Positions 19,268 through 29,807 of a stretch of 64,000 nucleotides of DNA are shown here, one piece after another (position 1 is the first letter of the stretch; each line of letters begins with the position of its first letter). The position numbers and the translations under genes were made by a program. Under the pieces are notes generated by a model. It saw nothing but the letters and a program-made list of their open reading frames with translations. It was not told the DNA's origin and did not search any database. Where the stretch lies: positions 558,001 to 622,000 of the forward strand of contig BCIO01000003.1 of the NCBI GenBank assembly GCA_001599975.1. The letters are read 5' to 3'. The stretch is from Cystobasidiopsis lactophilus (Eukaryota; Basidiomycota; Agaricostilbomycetes; Agaricostilbales; Chionosphaeraceae).

Positions 19268-20737
19268 CTAGCCGAAGACATGGTCGCTGCCCCCAAACCA
19301 ATCCGACCCCCTACAAATTCGAATCAACATACGATGAGCAGCAAGCATATGAGCAGCGCACTTAAGATCCAGCTTGGAAACTTCGAGCTTGATGCCACGG
19401 AGCTGAGCCAACGACTTGAGTTGCTCCAACTCTTGCGCCCAAACTCTTCGCAGCGAGCCGATTATGCGCAAATCCAAAAGATGGAGGAGTGGCGTGCGCG
19501 ACACTCCATCGGCAAGAAGGCGGAAAAGAGAGTCGATAAGGGCGGATGCGTGCTCGTGGGGTAGAGCTGAAGGGGAGCTGAAGACTACCGATAAGGTGTG
19601 TAAATTCGGAAGTGAGACTGTATCAATCGAAAAGATAGAGTCGTGGCTGCTGGTGGAGGCTGGGGCCGGTAGACGGTACTCCATCGGTAAGGAGTGATGA
19701 TTGAACTGAATCACCAGCTCCTGCAAGACGGTGAGATGCTGCAGTGCGCTCCAGTCGGACACGTTGGACAAGCAAATCGCGCCCAAATTGCCAGAAGAGT
19801 ATGTGAAGCTCATAACGAGGCGTTTCAAGCTGGTGGGAAGGTCGGAGAGCGTTCTCTGCCAGTCGAGGAGCCGTCCTGGCCCGATCTGGGAGAATCGGAT
19901 GGTCATCTCCAAGGTGCCATTCCCACACGTCTCTTGCAACCATTCCTCCTCTTGCCGTTGAAAGAGCGGATGCTGTCCCTGGGTGAGTTGGATGCGGAGG
20001 GATCGAGCATGCAGCGCCGATGGACCAACGCGCCACTCGACCGTGTCCGCCCGGCCCACCAAGTAAGACCTGCCTTGGTAAACCAGGCGGCAGCAGGCTT
20101 TACTAGTGTTGTCGACGACAATCGTGCGAAGATTTGGTAGTCCATCCAACACGAAAGGGTTTTGGAGTGTGTAATGACCAGAATGGATCCTCAACTCTTG
20201 TAGCCAATCTTGCCGCCAAACGCTACTGTCAAGCAGGCTGGGGACGGCCGCGTTCCTCAAAAAATGCCAATTCGACGCATGCACGTCGAATTTGAGGTTG
20301 AGCCGACCGCGCCTGATAAACGCCGGGCAGGCTGAAATTGCTTCCAGGTAGTCCAAAATGCCATCGTCTTCAATCTTCATATCGACACACTCCACGTGAT
20401 CCAACTGTTGCCGTCCTTCGCGCAACAGTGACTGGAAGCCCGCTATGTTTTTAGTAGAGCTAGTTTCGTCGAGCCTGCGAAGCCTTGGAGCTGAGATGAC
20501 GAGGCGGCGCCAGACGGCAGGCGTGAGTGCCGCATGCAGCTTGCGATTTATCAGAAGGCATTCAAAGCCTTGACCGACCAGTCGCCACTGCAGAGGCTTC
20601 AAGGGCCGATATTGTCGCACGCCGCCAACAGCGACGAAGGCGTACGTGGAGTTGGAATAAGCGCATATTTTGGCATGAGCGTCAAGGTGGCCACCGATCT
20701 CCGCCAACAATTTGATTGGAAAGTCGTTGAGGAGCAT
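19268..20737 (-). CDS. F-box/LRR-like protein of the dispersed local family
   Basis: The first ATG in frame, at 20737, begins MLLNDFPIKLLAEIGGHLDA, an F-box-like start. The product has about 489 residues in one exon to TAG 19268. It shares with the genes at 27741, 34829 and 59581 the order of an N-terminal F-box-like motif, LTPAVWRRLVIS, a middle EQHPLF-like block (LTQGQHPLFQRQEEEWL), LLDWQRTLSDLPTSLKRLV, SSGNLGAICLSNVSDWSALQ and then LRR-like strands (DTVSLPNLHTLSVVF). F-box proteins usually pick substrates for SCF ubiquitin ligase; the target here is unknown. A GTG-started extension upstream of 20737 stays open but is not needed. Confidence 0.75.
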   Translation of the reverse strand: MLLNDFPIKLLAEIGGHLDAHAKICAYSNSTYAFVAVGGVRQYRPLKPLQWRLVGQGFECLLINRKLHAALTPAVWRRLVISAPRLRRLDETSSTKNIAGFQSLLREGRQQLDHVECVDMKIEDDGILDYLEAISACPAFIRRGRLNLKFDVHASNWHFLRNAAVPSLLDSSVWRQDWLQELRIHSGHYTLQNPFVLDGLPNLRTIVVDNTSKACCRLVYQGRSYLVGRADTVEWRVGPSALHARSLRIQLTQGQHPLFQRQEEEWLQETCGNGTLEMTIRFSQIGPGRLLDWQRTLSDLPTSLKRLVMSFTYSSGNLGAICLSNVSDWSALQHLTVLQELVIQFNHHSLPMEYRLPAPASTSSHDSIFSIDTVSLPNLHTLSVVFSSPSALPHEHASALIDSLFRLLADGVSRTPLLHLLDLRIIGSLRRVWAQELEQLKSLAQLRGIKLEVSKLDLKCAAHMLAAHRMLIRICRGSDWFGGSDHVFG

Positions 20738-22466
20738 GGCAAGGACAGGATCTGGCTGCCGTATTGAGCCATGCGTCGCGCAAGTGCGTATGTGGCACGC
20801 GTACCTTAGCACTTGACTCCAAACAAAGCCCGCTACCGTTAAAGCTCGGATGCAAAGCAGGAACGAGTTGCCGTCTCAAGTTGGACGGCCAAATTGGCGC
20901 TGCTCACCTCACGGTCATAGTCAAAATAGCTCCGCTCGTGAGGACGCAATAATAACATACCAAGTTCGATGATTACAAAGCACAGGAAAGCAGGCAGCTA
21001 GACAGCCAGGCAGCTCGGACCAAGTTGCAATGCGGGCCAAGCTTGAAGCGCGATGTGCCAGACTAGAGGCCGCCTGCGCGGCGAATGCGGCCATCGCGCC
21101 TCTGACTTGTGGCACTTCTCGCTATGTAGCTGTCGGTGAATATCAGATTGCAATGTCTTTTACAATGTACCAAGGAATTGGCCTAGAGCCGCCGGAAGAT
21201 AGATAGCGCATTAGCCAATGAGGTCTTTGGTGGCAAACGGCGCAGATCAGGACTGCATAACGTTCTGGAGATGCCATGGACTGTACTCACAGAGCCTCGA
21301 TGTGCCTAAAGAAATAGCCGGGGTGCATGAGTATCAAGCAACGGTACACCTGGCGCCTACAAGTGCTGCCAGGCCATAACACTAGCTTCACGTTTGCCCA
21401 TTAGAATGGCGGAGATAATGAGGAAATAGAAGCTGGTTCTAGTGACTAGGTGTAGCTGCATAATGAACTGGTGAGCGCGCGATAAGACAGTGAAGAGAGA
21501 TCGAGCCTGCCGGGCTACTGCTGCAATCTGACAGCAGAACCAAATGTGCGCTTGTGTTTTGCAGTTGACTGGCCGACCTAGAAGAATATCCTACTGTCTT
21601 CGACGTCAGCAGTGCCAAAGTAATGATAAAAGCCACGGGCTGAATGAACAGGGGTGGCATCTCTCCTGAACATTCAGACAAACCCGAAACACTGCTGTAA
21701 CGAGTGTCAGTTATCCTCTAGACGGTCTATGTCTATCACCCCACGACCAGAGGGCGCATTTGAGTTGCCTCTTCTTGGACAGCTCGTAAATAATTCACCT
21801 GCGGCAGGCGACCCTCGCTCTTTCACCGGGCAGGGAAGGCTCGATACTTTGTTTCGGAGAAGGCGGGCATGCACAGACGCGGTTAGAGACGGCAGGCAGG
21901 GATACAGGAGAGCTGGCTCCAGCGTAGCAATGGTATCTGGCATCGAACAAATTTCGTCCAACCTTGTTGCTCGCCGAGACTCTTTTGGTTGGTTCGAGAT
22001 AGCTAGACTCGGATAGAGACAGAAACAGAGGATACAGATAGGGCACGGGCGAGAGAAGGCAATCTCAGGTGTCGACAGGCAGGACGAAGCCCAACGCCAG
22101 AGGATATCGACCACAGGGATCGGAACCAAGATACACCACCAGTGATAAGTCTTGTGGAGGCAAACATAGACAGGTCAGGCACGAAGAGCCGACCAGCGGG
22201 GCGTCAACGAGAGCAGGACGAAGATGGGGCACGGAAATGACATCTTCGAACCTTTTCCGCCTTTCCCACCGACATAGATTTGTATAGAGCTTTCCAAGAG
22301 CGTAAGCAAGCAAGCAAGGAAGTGGTTGCAGTACTCCAACTACCAACACTCCAAATTTCGGCACAGCATTTCACGTGCCACAAAAATGGTCGCAGGGATT
22401 TCCATGTTTCTCAACGGATCGCTTAGCGAAGGGCAGACATTTCAATCAAAGGCGATATGGGTGCCA
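20738..22466. other. Gene-poor stretch of about 1.7 kb
   Basis: The longest stretch without a supported gene. Frames up to about 140 codons exist on both strands (such as 21707-22129 minus and 21654-22016 plus) but they overlap each other, show no motif and lack paired splice signals. I see no transposon terminal repeats, no microsatellite and no RNA gene. It could hold a non-coding transcript. Confidence 0.35.
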
Positions 22467-22923
22467 TCAACATGTACGCTTGGCGTTGGAATCAAGTCGG
22501 GAGACCATTTTCAGCGCCCACAATTCTCGAAAGAAGATTTCCATGTCGGGGTGGAGTGCCAGAGCTTGCGCTCTGGCCAAGCAGACGATAACGAAAGCGC
22601 CCAACAGGTCTAGTTTGAGCCTTGCCGAGTGCAAAAGTCTCTTGAGTAAGGAAGAAGCAAAGATTGGCCAAAAGAGGTGCGCGGCAGGTTCGACTTGGCG
22701 TCTTTCTAGTGGAGACGTCGGAGTCGCACCAGCCCTTATTGCGTCCGCAGGCTCTAGCTAGGTTCACAAGTCACTGAGCCGAAACTGGAACAGCTCGAAT
22801 GCTTCTGGCGATGGAGCAGAGGCAGGCGGACGTACGAGGAGTCAACTCCTCTCTCGCTCGCCAAAATTTGGGCGGAGTGGCAAAAGCGGTCGATACAATT
22901 GGTTCCCCAGTCTCTCTGGACAT
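22467..22923 (-). CDS. Possible small two-exon protein of unknown function
   Basis: Reading the minus strand, the ATG at 22923 begins MSRETGEPIVSTAFATPPK. A donor CCTC|GTACGT at 22835 and an acceptor CTAG at 22754 (82-base intron) join FWRAREELTP to QPADAIRAGATPTSPLERR in phase. The second exon runs through HLFWPIFASSLLKRLL and LKLDLLGAFVIVCLARAQAL to TGA 22467, about 125 residues. The hydrophobic run LLGAFVIVCLARA could be a membrane helix. I do not recognise it. Support is the ATG, matched splice phase and plausible composition only; it could be chance. Confidence 0.35.
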
Positions 22924-23406
22924 TCCAAGATCTCAAAACAGGTTCCCTCCCCCAAAAAGCCATCATCCAATCAAAGGGAGGGAAGAGAACATGTGCGTGG
23001 GGAAACATTGTCTTTGCTTCGTCCAAAATTTAAGACGCTTTGCGGACTGACATCTCGGCTCACACCAAGCCCGACGCCGAAGAACCAATCAAGAGTTGGG
23101 CAGGGGGAGAGAGAGAGCAACAGCGCGCTTGGAACAGAAAGTTGTGTACAGGTAAAGAAGTTGCTATTTGAGTGGCGCTCGGCTTCGGAAGGACCGAGCC
23201 CAAGGAAACGATAGGTTGCATGGCGGAGGCGCTTGTTGTAGGAGAACAATGGGAAGAATTCGTATTCGAACCTGTTGGCGGCAGCGCATCGTTAACATTC
23301 GAAGGTGAATGAGGGAGCGCCACCAACCATGAATGAACCTGAGACTGCTGGAAGTTTTCAGCCGGAACTCTGGACGGTGTGAGGTAGCAACCAACCTTGG
23401 AATGGC
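22924..23406. other. Spacer with no supported gene
   Basis: About 480 bases between two minus-strand genes. Several overlapping short frames are present and none is convincing. Confidence 0.35.
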
Positions 23407-24243
23407 CTATTGCTCAGGTTGGCGAGCCAGGTGCCAGGGCACGCGGACGAGCAAAGGCTGCAAGAGGCTCGACTTGGCGGTGGAGAGCTTGACTCGCCTG
23501 TGTTCCCGCACCATTGACGAATTGAGCAAGCAATTAATGTAAAACGACAAGGACACACTTCTTGGACTTGGCGATAGCGGCTGCCAAGACGTATCGATTG
23601 TCGTACTGTGCACAACACACTTCAGGATGAGCAAATCGGCTCAGAGAGAGAGGTGTGGAAGCTCACGTTCTTGACGGTGCCGTAAGCGGGGGCGCCGGTG
23701 GCCTTGACGGTCAAGTATGAGCGGAGGTTGATGTGGATGTTCTGGCGGATGAGCTTGTTGCACTGGCGCATCGAGTCGGGCAAAGGCTCGTAGCCGTCGA
23801 GCAAGTCCTCCGACTCTTCCGACAAGCTGCTGCTGCTGGAGACCGAGGAGGAGTAATTGCTGGAGCCCACGGGAGCGCAGATGCCTGTAAGGGCAGCGCA
23901 CTATCACAGTCAGCGGGCAGCACACGGACGAAAGTCGGGGGAGCAGTGCCTTACGGAATTCGATGAGCAAGGCCTTGGCGACCAACAGCTTGTCGTTGTC
24001 GCTCAAGGGCGAGGATGAGGTCGCTTGGGACAAGAGCGAGTAGGTCAAGGTCTCGGCGTCGTCGATGGTGGAGAGGGTAGCGGCCTGCGAAGCGACGCTC
24101 TCGCCGTCCAAGCTGGCCGAGAGCAAAGGCGAGGTCTTGGTGCTGCTCGAGCTGGCCTCGCTGTTGCAGCTGAGCTTGGCCAGGCTTTCGGCGAGCGAGC
24201 TGACGTTGCCGCTCGAAGCCTTCTTGCCACCGCGGCGGGTCAT
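23407..24243 (-). CDS. Unknown serine-rich protein
   Basis: The ATG at 24243 starts MTRRGGKKASSGNVSSLAES. Spliced, the first exon's LIEF joins RICAPVGSSNYSSSVSS, followed by an acidic patch (EESEDLLDGYEPLPD), QCNKLIRQNIHINLRSYL and KATGAPAYGTVKN. That joins YDNRYVLAAAIAKSKK and then RVKLSTAKSSLLQPLLVRV, ending at TAG 23407. Introns are GTAAGG...CTTACAG, GTGAGC...GCACAG and GTGTGT...AACACAG, each keeping the frame; about 200 residues. The first half is serine-rich and probably disordered; the second half is basic and folded-looking. I do not recognise the family. Confidence 0.7.
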
Positions 24244-24892
24244 TTAGCGTCCTTTTGTTCTTGGCGGGTGATAGGGGGGCTTCGAAAGGCTGCTGCTGCT
24301 GGATTGCTCGGTCGTATTGGACCAAGAGAGACTCTCTGTGTGACAATATGGGTTCAAGGGAGCGTGGGACACGAGAGTACAGGGGGCTCGACAGAAGGCG
24401 TGGCGGTCGACTGAGTGAGAGAAGTTTCCTCGCATCTTGAGGGGCGGCGTTTGTGTCCGGCTTCCCTCGGCGCTTGGATCCAGTTCATACACTTCACTCT
24501 CAAGTGACAGCCAAAGCGACAGGAGCTCGGCGAGGAAATGGGGGAGGCACCCTATTTTTAGCGCTGCGCGTCGACCTCTTCCATGCGCAATTTTGACCTT
24601 ACCCAACCAACTGCGCCTCCGTTTGCCTGCCTGTGTTTTGCTGTTTTGATCCTCGTTCGTCCCTATATTGCACACTAGCCCGCCTACCCAGGGCTGACAT
24701 AGACGCTGCGAGCAGGCTTTGATAGCTCCCAAGAGACCGAAACAACAGCGCGCAGTTCTCTTCCGTTCTTTACTGCCCTTGGCTTCCTGACCACTTGACC
24801 TGTTGAGCTCCCTTGCCTCACACTAGCTCATAAGATCGCGAGCTGACCCGTGCGGGTGCACGACAGCGAATCGCAAACACACGACGCTAAAT
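24244..24892. other. Divergent promoter region
   Basis: About 650 bases between the minus-strand serine-rich gene and the plus-strand glycoprotein gene, which start in opposite directions. It holds short frames on the minus strand (24244-24732) that have no recognisable motif. Confidence 0.4.
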
Positions 24893-27197
24893 ATGGCCTG
24901 TGCAACCGTGGCGATGCTGGCGACTCTGGCCGGCCTGGCTTCCGCCCAAGCCGGCAAGTACTCCAACACGTTTGGCGTCTACACCGTCACCCAGGACACC
25001 GGCGCCGATGTGAACTTGGCCAGCAAGGTCTTTGACTATGTTTGTCCCTCCTTGCCTCATCATCAATTTTATGCACGGACTGATGTCTGAGCGGTTGGGA
25101 CCAACAGCCTTATCTTCCTTATCATGGTGCGCTGCTCCTACAACTACAGATCTGCCCATCGAGCAGGATCTGATAGGGTCCGGTGTCCACAGCCGACAGC
25201 GGCGACACGGCCCGAGGCACACAGCAAGGCTACAACAGTGCGTTCTTGCTGATCTACCTCATCACTACAGAGTGTAATGGTATTGTATTGCTGTCGCACA
25301 GTCTGCAACTCGACCACTTTGGGGTTGGTCTTTTGGCTCCTTAATGTTTCAGCCTACTTCCGGCAAAAGCTGATGCTTGGATGCTGCTTTGCTCAACAGG
25401 CCCAACTCCATGTGCCAGACTGCTTTCGTCGTGGGTTTCTCGAGCGCACATTCAGTAATATTGACTCTGATCCGTTGGTTCTGACAATCCACAGAACAGC
25501 ATTTCTGATTTTTGCATCTGGTGCGCCCGGCTTTCACCCTTGATCTCTTTGAGATGTTGTTTAAATCCTCTTACACAGGGGAGCCATCACACCCGGCGCC
25601 ACAGTAGCGGACGAGGAAGAGTGCGTCTGGTCCCACCACCTCGTGACATTTTCAACATTCGCTAAGCTTTCCCCGGCCTTCTGTGCACAGAGAAATGGTG
25701 GCCTACTGCACCAGCGACAAGTACGGCACCCGCGTGCTGCCGAGTGGCGCGATCACTGGGCTTCAGTTCATCCAGACGCCGCACTACGTCGAGCTCGTCG
25801 GCTTCTTGGACCAGACCGCTTTGGACCTGCAGTCAAACGACACTGGAGGAGAGGAGTGGGTGGCGTCGAACTGCTGTAGCTCTCCTGCGCTGAGTTGAAT
25901 ATTCTGGACGCGCCTGCAGAGACCCGCATGGTGCTGATGAGCGTGGCAACCCGTGAGCAGGCTCCTCTCTCCAGACATAGCCATGTCTAAAACCATTCGC
26001 TTGCCACAGTCTCGGCTCGTTGTTCTACTCGAGCGCTTTCGGACCCGGCCCGTCGTCCAACTACCAGCAAGTTCATGAGTGGGTGTTTGTCGCTTTCCTT
26101 CAGATCGTTCGCTGATCTATGTATGTCAACCCCTCAGATGGGACTACTTTGTTCGTGACCCCCAATTTCATCTGCACTACTTGTATTCTGATGCAAGACG
26201 GGCGTTGCGAACAGGTTGGCAGCGGCATCTTCTGCTTGAAGGCTTGCGACCCTTGTGAGTGACCAGAACTCTGTCAGCCATCCGAGACTCGGCTTAAAAA
26301 GGCATCTGCCTCACAGCGTACGCCGATGCGGCTAAGGTGAGCGCTGCCCATGACCTCCGCCGCGCCGTCCGAGCTCACGGCCAACCTCGGCTTTAGCAAT
26401 GCAACCACATGTGAGCTGCTCTACTTCCTCATTTTCGTTGTTGTCCTGAACGTGGTATTGTAGCTATGACCGAGTGCGTTCTGACCTCAACTTTTGCCGT
26501 TTGTGGCTGTAAGCTTATAGCTCCGGACAGGTCGGCTGCACGTACAACCAATACGTTGACTATGCTGCGATCAACAACACGTTCACGTCCTGCAAGGTGG
26601 GTTTCCTGCCCTTGCCTGGCAATCATCAGCGCTGACCAAGGGGCTGCAACGTCAACAGGGCGATGACCAAACGTTCCCTGTGAGTCTTGAACCTCCGTTG
26701 TACCTGACTTCAGATGCTGAGGATGCGACATTACAGGGCGTCTACGTCGATGGAAGCGGCAACACCGTCACTTGGTTCCAGCCCGCGGAGAGGTGAGCAG
26801 GCGCGCCTTGCTTTCGACTGCACTCAAGTCTCATTCGGGTGCTTTTTTGCACAGTCTCGGCCCCATCCAGACTGTGCCTTTCACTCCTTCCAGTGAGTGT
26901 CGCTCTGATGACCTTCATTCAGAGAAGCTGATCCGAGCCGCCATCACAGTCCCCGCCACCAGCAGCTGCACGACCTACACCTCGTCCGCGCTCTTGACCC
27001 AGCTCACGTCGGCGTCGACCTCGGCAGCATCGAGCACCGTCACTTCTGCTCCTTCCGGCGGCGCCACCTCGGGCGGCGCGGCTACCACCAGCAATGGCCA
27101 AGCGGACAAGTCGGCCTCCTCAGGCGCTTCGACTGCCTTTGTCACCTTCACCGCAGCCCTCTTTGGCGTTGCCGGCTTTGCCTTCATCTTGGCATAG
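24893..27197 (+). CDS. Macrophage-activating-glycoprotein-like GPI-anchored cell-surface protein
   Basis: A secreted, probably wall-linked glycoprotein. The ATG at 24893 opens a signal peptide (MACATVAMLATLAGLASAQA). Mature-part exons read NTFGVYTVTQDTGADV, then ATVADEEECVWSHH, REMVAYCTSDKYGTRVLP, HYVELVGFLDQTAL, FCLKACDP, KYCQN-type and VGCTYNQYVDYAAI, then GVYVDGSGNTVTWFQPAES and LGPIQTVPFTPS. These match, from memory, the cryptococcal MAG/DMP family (FCLKACDP, GC.YN, PAESLGPI). The end is a Ser/Thr/Ala-rich stretch (STSAASSTVTSAPSGG) followed by a hydrophobic tail, AALFGVAGFAFILA, as needed for a GPI anchor. At least ten short introns; not all borders were derived, and the region 25030-25560 may contain more than one intron. 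Confidence 0.75.
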
Positions 27198-27740
27198 TCC
27201 ACCTGCCGACCTGGCTTGGCTTGGTCCATCACCGTCTTCAAGAGGTGGACATCACATTTCGCAGTCTTGGCAGCTGTGCAATCTTCGTCTTCGCCACCAT
27301 CTTCACACTCGCCACTTCTTGGTAGTGCCATCGCACTCTCACTGCGCCACCGAACTGGGTTCTTGGAGCTGTGGAGAGGGTGCGACGACATGGACATTTA
27401 GAACACCGAACGACCCTCCTTTTATACCTCTGCATTTCACATACAAAACGGACGCTCTTACATTCGGATGCTCTGCTTGATCCGCCTATCACCAGTGATT
27501 ACCACAACCATTGACAGTTGGCCTGAGCTCGGCGAGGTGGCGGCACCAGTGAGGCTTGAGGACTGGGACATCCTGCCTTGCTTCTTTGCCTCATAGAAGA
27601 TCTTTACTGTTCACTACACTTGTATTTTGATCAAACGAAACGCTCGGCACCAATAGCGCCGCCCTCAGAGCTCCACAGGCTGACTCGCTCCTTGTCCGCT
27701 CCCACCATGTTGACCTGCGAACAACTTCCCTAGCGAATCT
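27198..27740. other. Spacer with no supported gene
   Basis: About 540 bases between two plus-strand genes; it should contain the 3' end of the glycoprotein transcript and the promoter of the F-box-like gene. No coding region supported. Confidence 0.4.
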
Positions 27741-29281
27741 ATGTCGCTACTCCTGGACCGTTGCAGGCGATATCTGTCCTCACCTCTCACCTTGGACCCC
27801 ATAGGTGGCCGGAGAGGTGCGTTAAGCCGTTGTTGTTTGCCTGATCAGCCTCAGCTCACCTCGCGGAGCGCCTCACAGAAGACCGGAGCCAGCCCAGCGT
27901 GCTCATCACCAACCTGCCTATTGAGATCCTAGTCGAGATTGCGGGTTACTTGGGCAGCTCGGCTTACTTGTGCCCTGGATGGGAAAGGAAAGACGCGATA
28001 GCGTATCGTCCGCCTGGGCCATGGCGCTTGGACTGTCCGGGCTTCGCTATACTCCGCACCAGCCGCCTGTTCTACAGAGCATTCGCTCCGGTCCTCTGGG
28101 CCGAATTCTTCATCGACCTCCCCCATGATTCGCACCGGCGCAACGTGTGCTATTACCCGGAGACGCCTGACCAAATCGCTGCTCTGCAGGCGTGTCTTGA
28201 CCGACTCAACCGCCCACTTCAGTTTGTGAAGAAGCTTTGGATAGAGCTTCCGGGCAATTGGAACGACTCCAGCGACAAGGACTTCGACTATGTCAAAGCC
28301 ATCCTCTCCTCGCCCTCGTTCGCTGCCAACCGGCCCTCGGAGCTCTCCCTCCGGCTCTACGAGCCTCGTCGAAGTCAGACTACAGTTTGGCTGGGCTGTA
28401 ACGGATGGGCCAAGGACTGGTTGACGTCCCTCTGTCTCAGCTGCGGCCACGAAACAGCCCTATCGCCACCCATCTGTTTGGACTCGTTTCCGAGCCTGAA
28501 GGAACTGCATATCTTCGAGACCCCCTGCACTGTTCTCTACCACGACCGCATCTATAGCACTGGTGCGGAAGACCGATTAAGCTGGCAAATCAAGGACAAG
28601 AAGCTTTGGGCGAGCAACTTTTGGTTGTTCGTCGGCAACGACCACCCAATGCTGCAGCTTCAAGGGCCAACCTGGTTGCACGACACATTCGTTCCCAGAC
28701 CTGAAGGGATCAGTCGCCTCAAGCTGCGGTTCGACGACGACTTGCGGGCTCGACTCGATTGGGCACAAACGGTGTCGAGCCTATCGCCCGAACTAACGAC
28801 TCTCGACCTGACCATGAATTACGCTTCTGGAGACCTCGAGACGCTTCCGTTCTCGGACATAAGCGACTGGTCGACCTTCGGGCACCTTGCGGCTTTGACG
28901 AGGCTGTCAATCAATTTCAGCCACTACTGGCAGCTGCTCGCCGACGAGCCCATCCTTGCTACCCGAAGTGACGGTGTTCTATCCCTGCACACGTTGTCCA
29001 ATCCAGCTTTGAAGCACCTTTCTCTTCGGTTCAGCAGGCCGCCTAGTCAGCATGCCGTCGTCATGACCCAATCCCTCGTCAGTCTGGTCGATTCCCAGCC
29101 CATCCGCCTTCCCTCCCTTCAGCGCATTGATCTTACCATCAATTTCGCCGAGGAAGTACACTCGGCCGTAGCACTTGACCTTCTTGCACTCTCGGCGAGT
29201 GCCAAACGCAAGGGCATTCGCTTCTCATTTGCGCGCCATGGTCAGATCTTGCACGCTAGATCGTCCTCAAGCGTGTTCTAA
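27741..29281 (+). CDS. F-box/LRR-like protein of the dispersed local family
   Basis: The main frame has no ATG before its F-box-like motif VLITNLPIEILVEIAGYL. A 25-codon first exon from the ATG at 27741 (MSLLLDRCRRYLSSPLTL) joins it through a 62-base intron, 27817-27878 (GTGCGT...CACAG), in phase. The product is about 492 residues. Family landmarks are RTSRLFYRAFAPVLWAEFFI, LDRLNRPLQFVKKLWIEL, YHDRIYSTG, NDHPMLQLQGPTWLHD, RLDWAQTVSSLSPELTTLDL, SDISDWSTFGHLAALTRLSI and LRR-like strands to the end. The role as an SCF substrate receptor is inferred from the F-box-like motif; the target is unknown. The first exon is a model, not proven. Confidence 0.75.
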
Positions 29282-29399
29282 TTTGCTTGAGAGTCCAGGA
29301 TAAAAGCCTGCTATGGCATGATAGGGGAAGCTTGGTCAACGCGCGATCTGGTTCTATGCCCTTTTCCAAGTATGTCCAAGGCTCTTCCGTCAACCTTGT

Positions 29400-29675
29400 C
29401 TTCCTGGCGCAGCTTGACCAGTATAATTGGTTCAACAGGCAGAGGGTGCTCAAGTATCGCAGTCTCGTCGTTTCGCAGAGACGGCGCGCCAAGGAGAACC
29501 TGGAGCAGGACGGCAACAGGTCGTTGTTTTTAGGCAAGCCATTCTTCTTATGACTGCTGCTGCCGCCAGTCTTATACAAAGGGCGCCACAGGCTCAATCT
29601 ATCGGAATACGTAGCGGGAGGGATTGCTCGATGGTGGCTATCAATTTGCTAAGACCAGATCTCTTGCAATCTACC
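29400..29675 (+). pseudogene. Copied 3' tail of an ACS-type MFS transporter gene
   Basis: This stretch matches the last part of the MFS gene at 32044-34307. Here YNWFNRQRVLKYRSL and QRRRAKENLEQDGNRSLF parallel YKFINQKRALKYSQL and QRQIVEDNLEQEGNRSLLF at about 34165-34272. The match continues past the coding end: GGCGCCACAGGCTCAATCTAT here and GGCGTCGCAGGCACTCTCTAT there, then GCGGGAGGGA and CTCTTGCAATCTA against GCGGGAAGGA and TTCTTTGCAATCTA. No upstream part of a transporter is present, so it is an isolated, decaying fragment lying just downstream of the dioxygenase gene. Confidence 0.75.
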
Positions 29676-29807
29676 CAGACGACGGGCCCTTCTCTCTCCG
29701 TTGACATGCGCACTGTCTTTCTGAGTTTGTGAAGCGGCCGACTCGCGCAGCACAGGGGATTTCGGATGTCATTTCAATTTGTCAGATCTTTCAGTCTCTC
29801 TCTTCAT

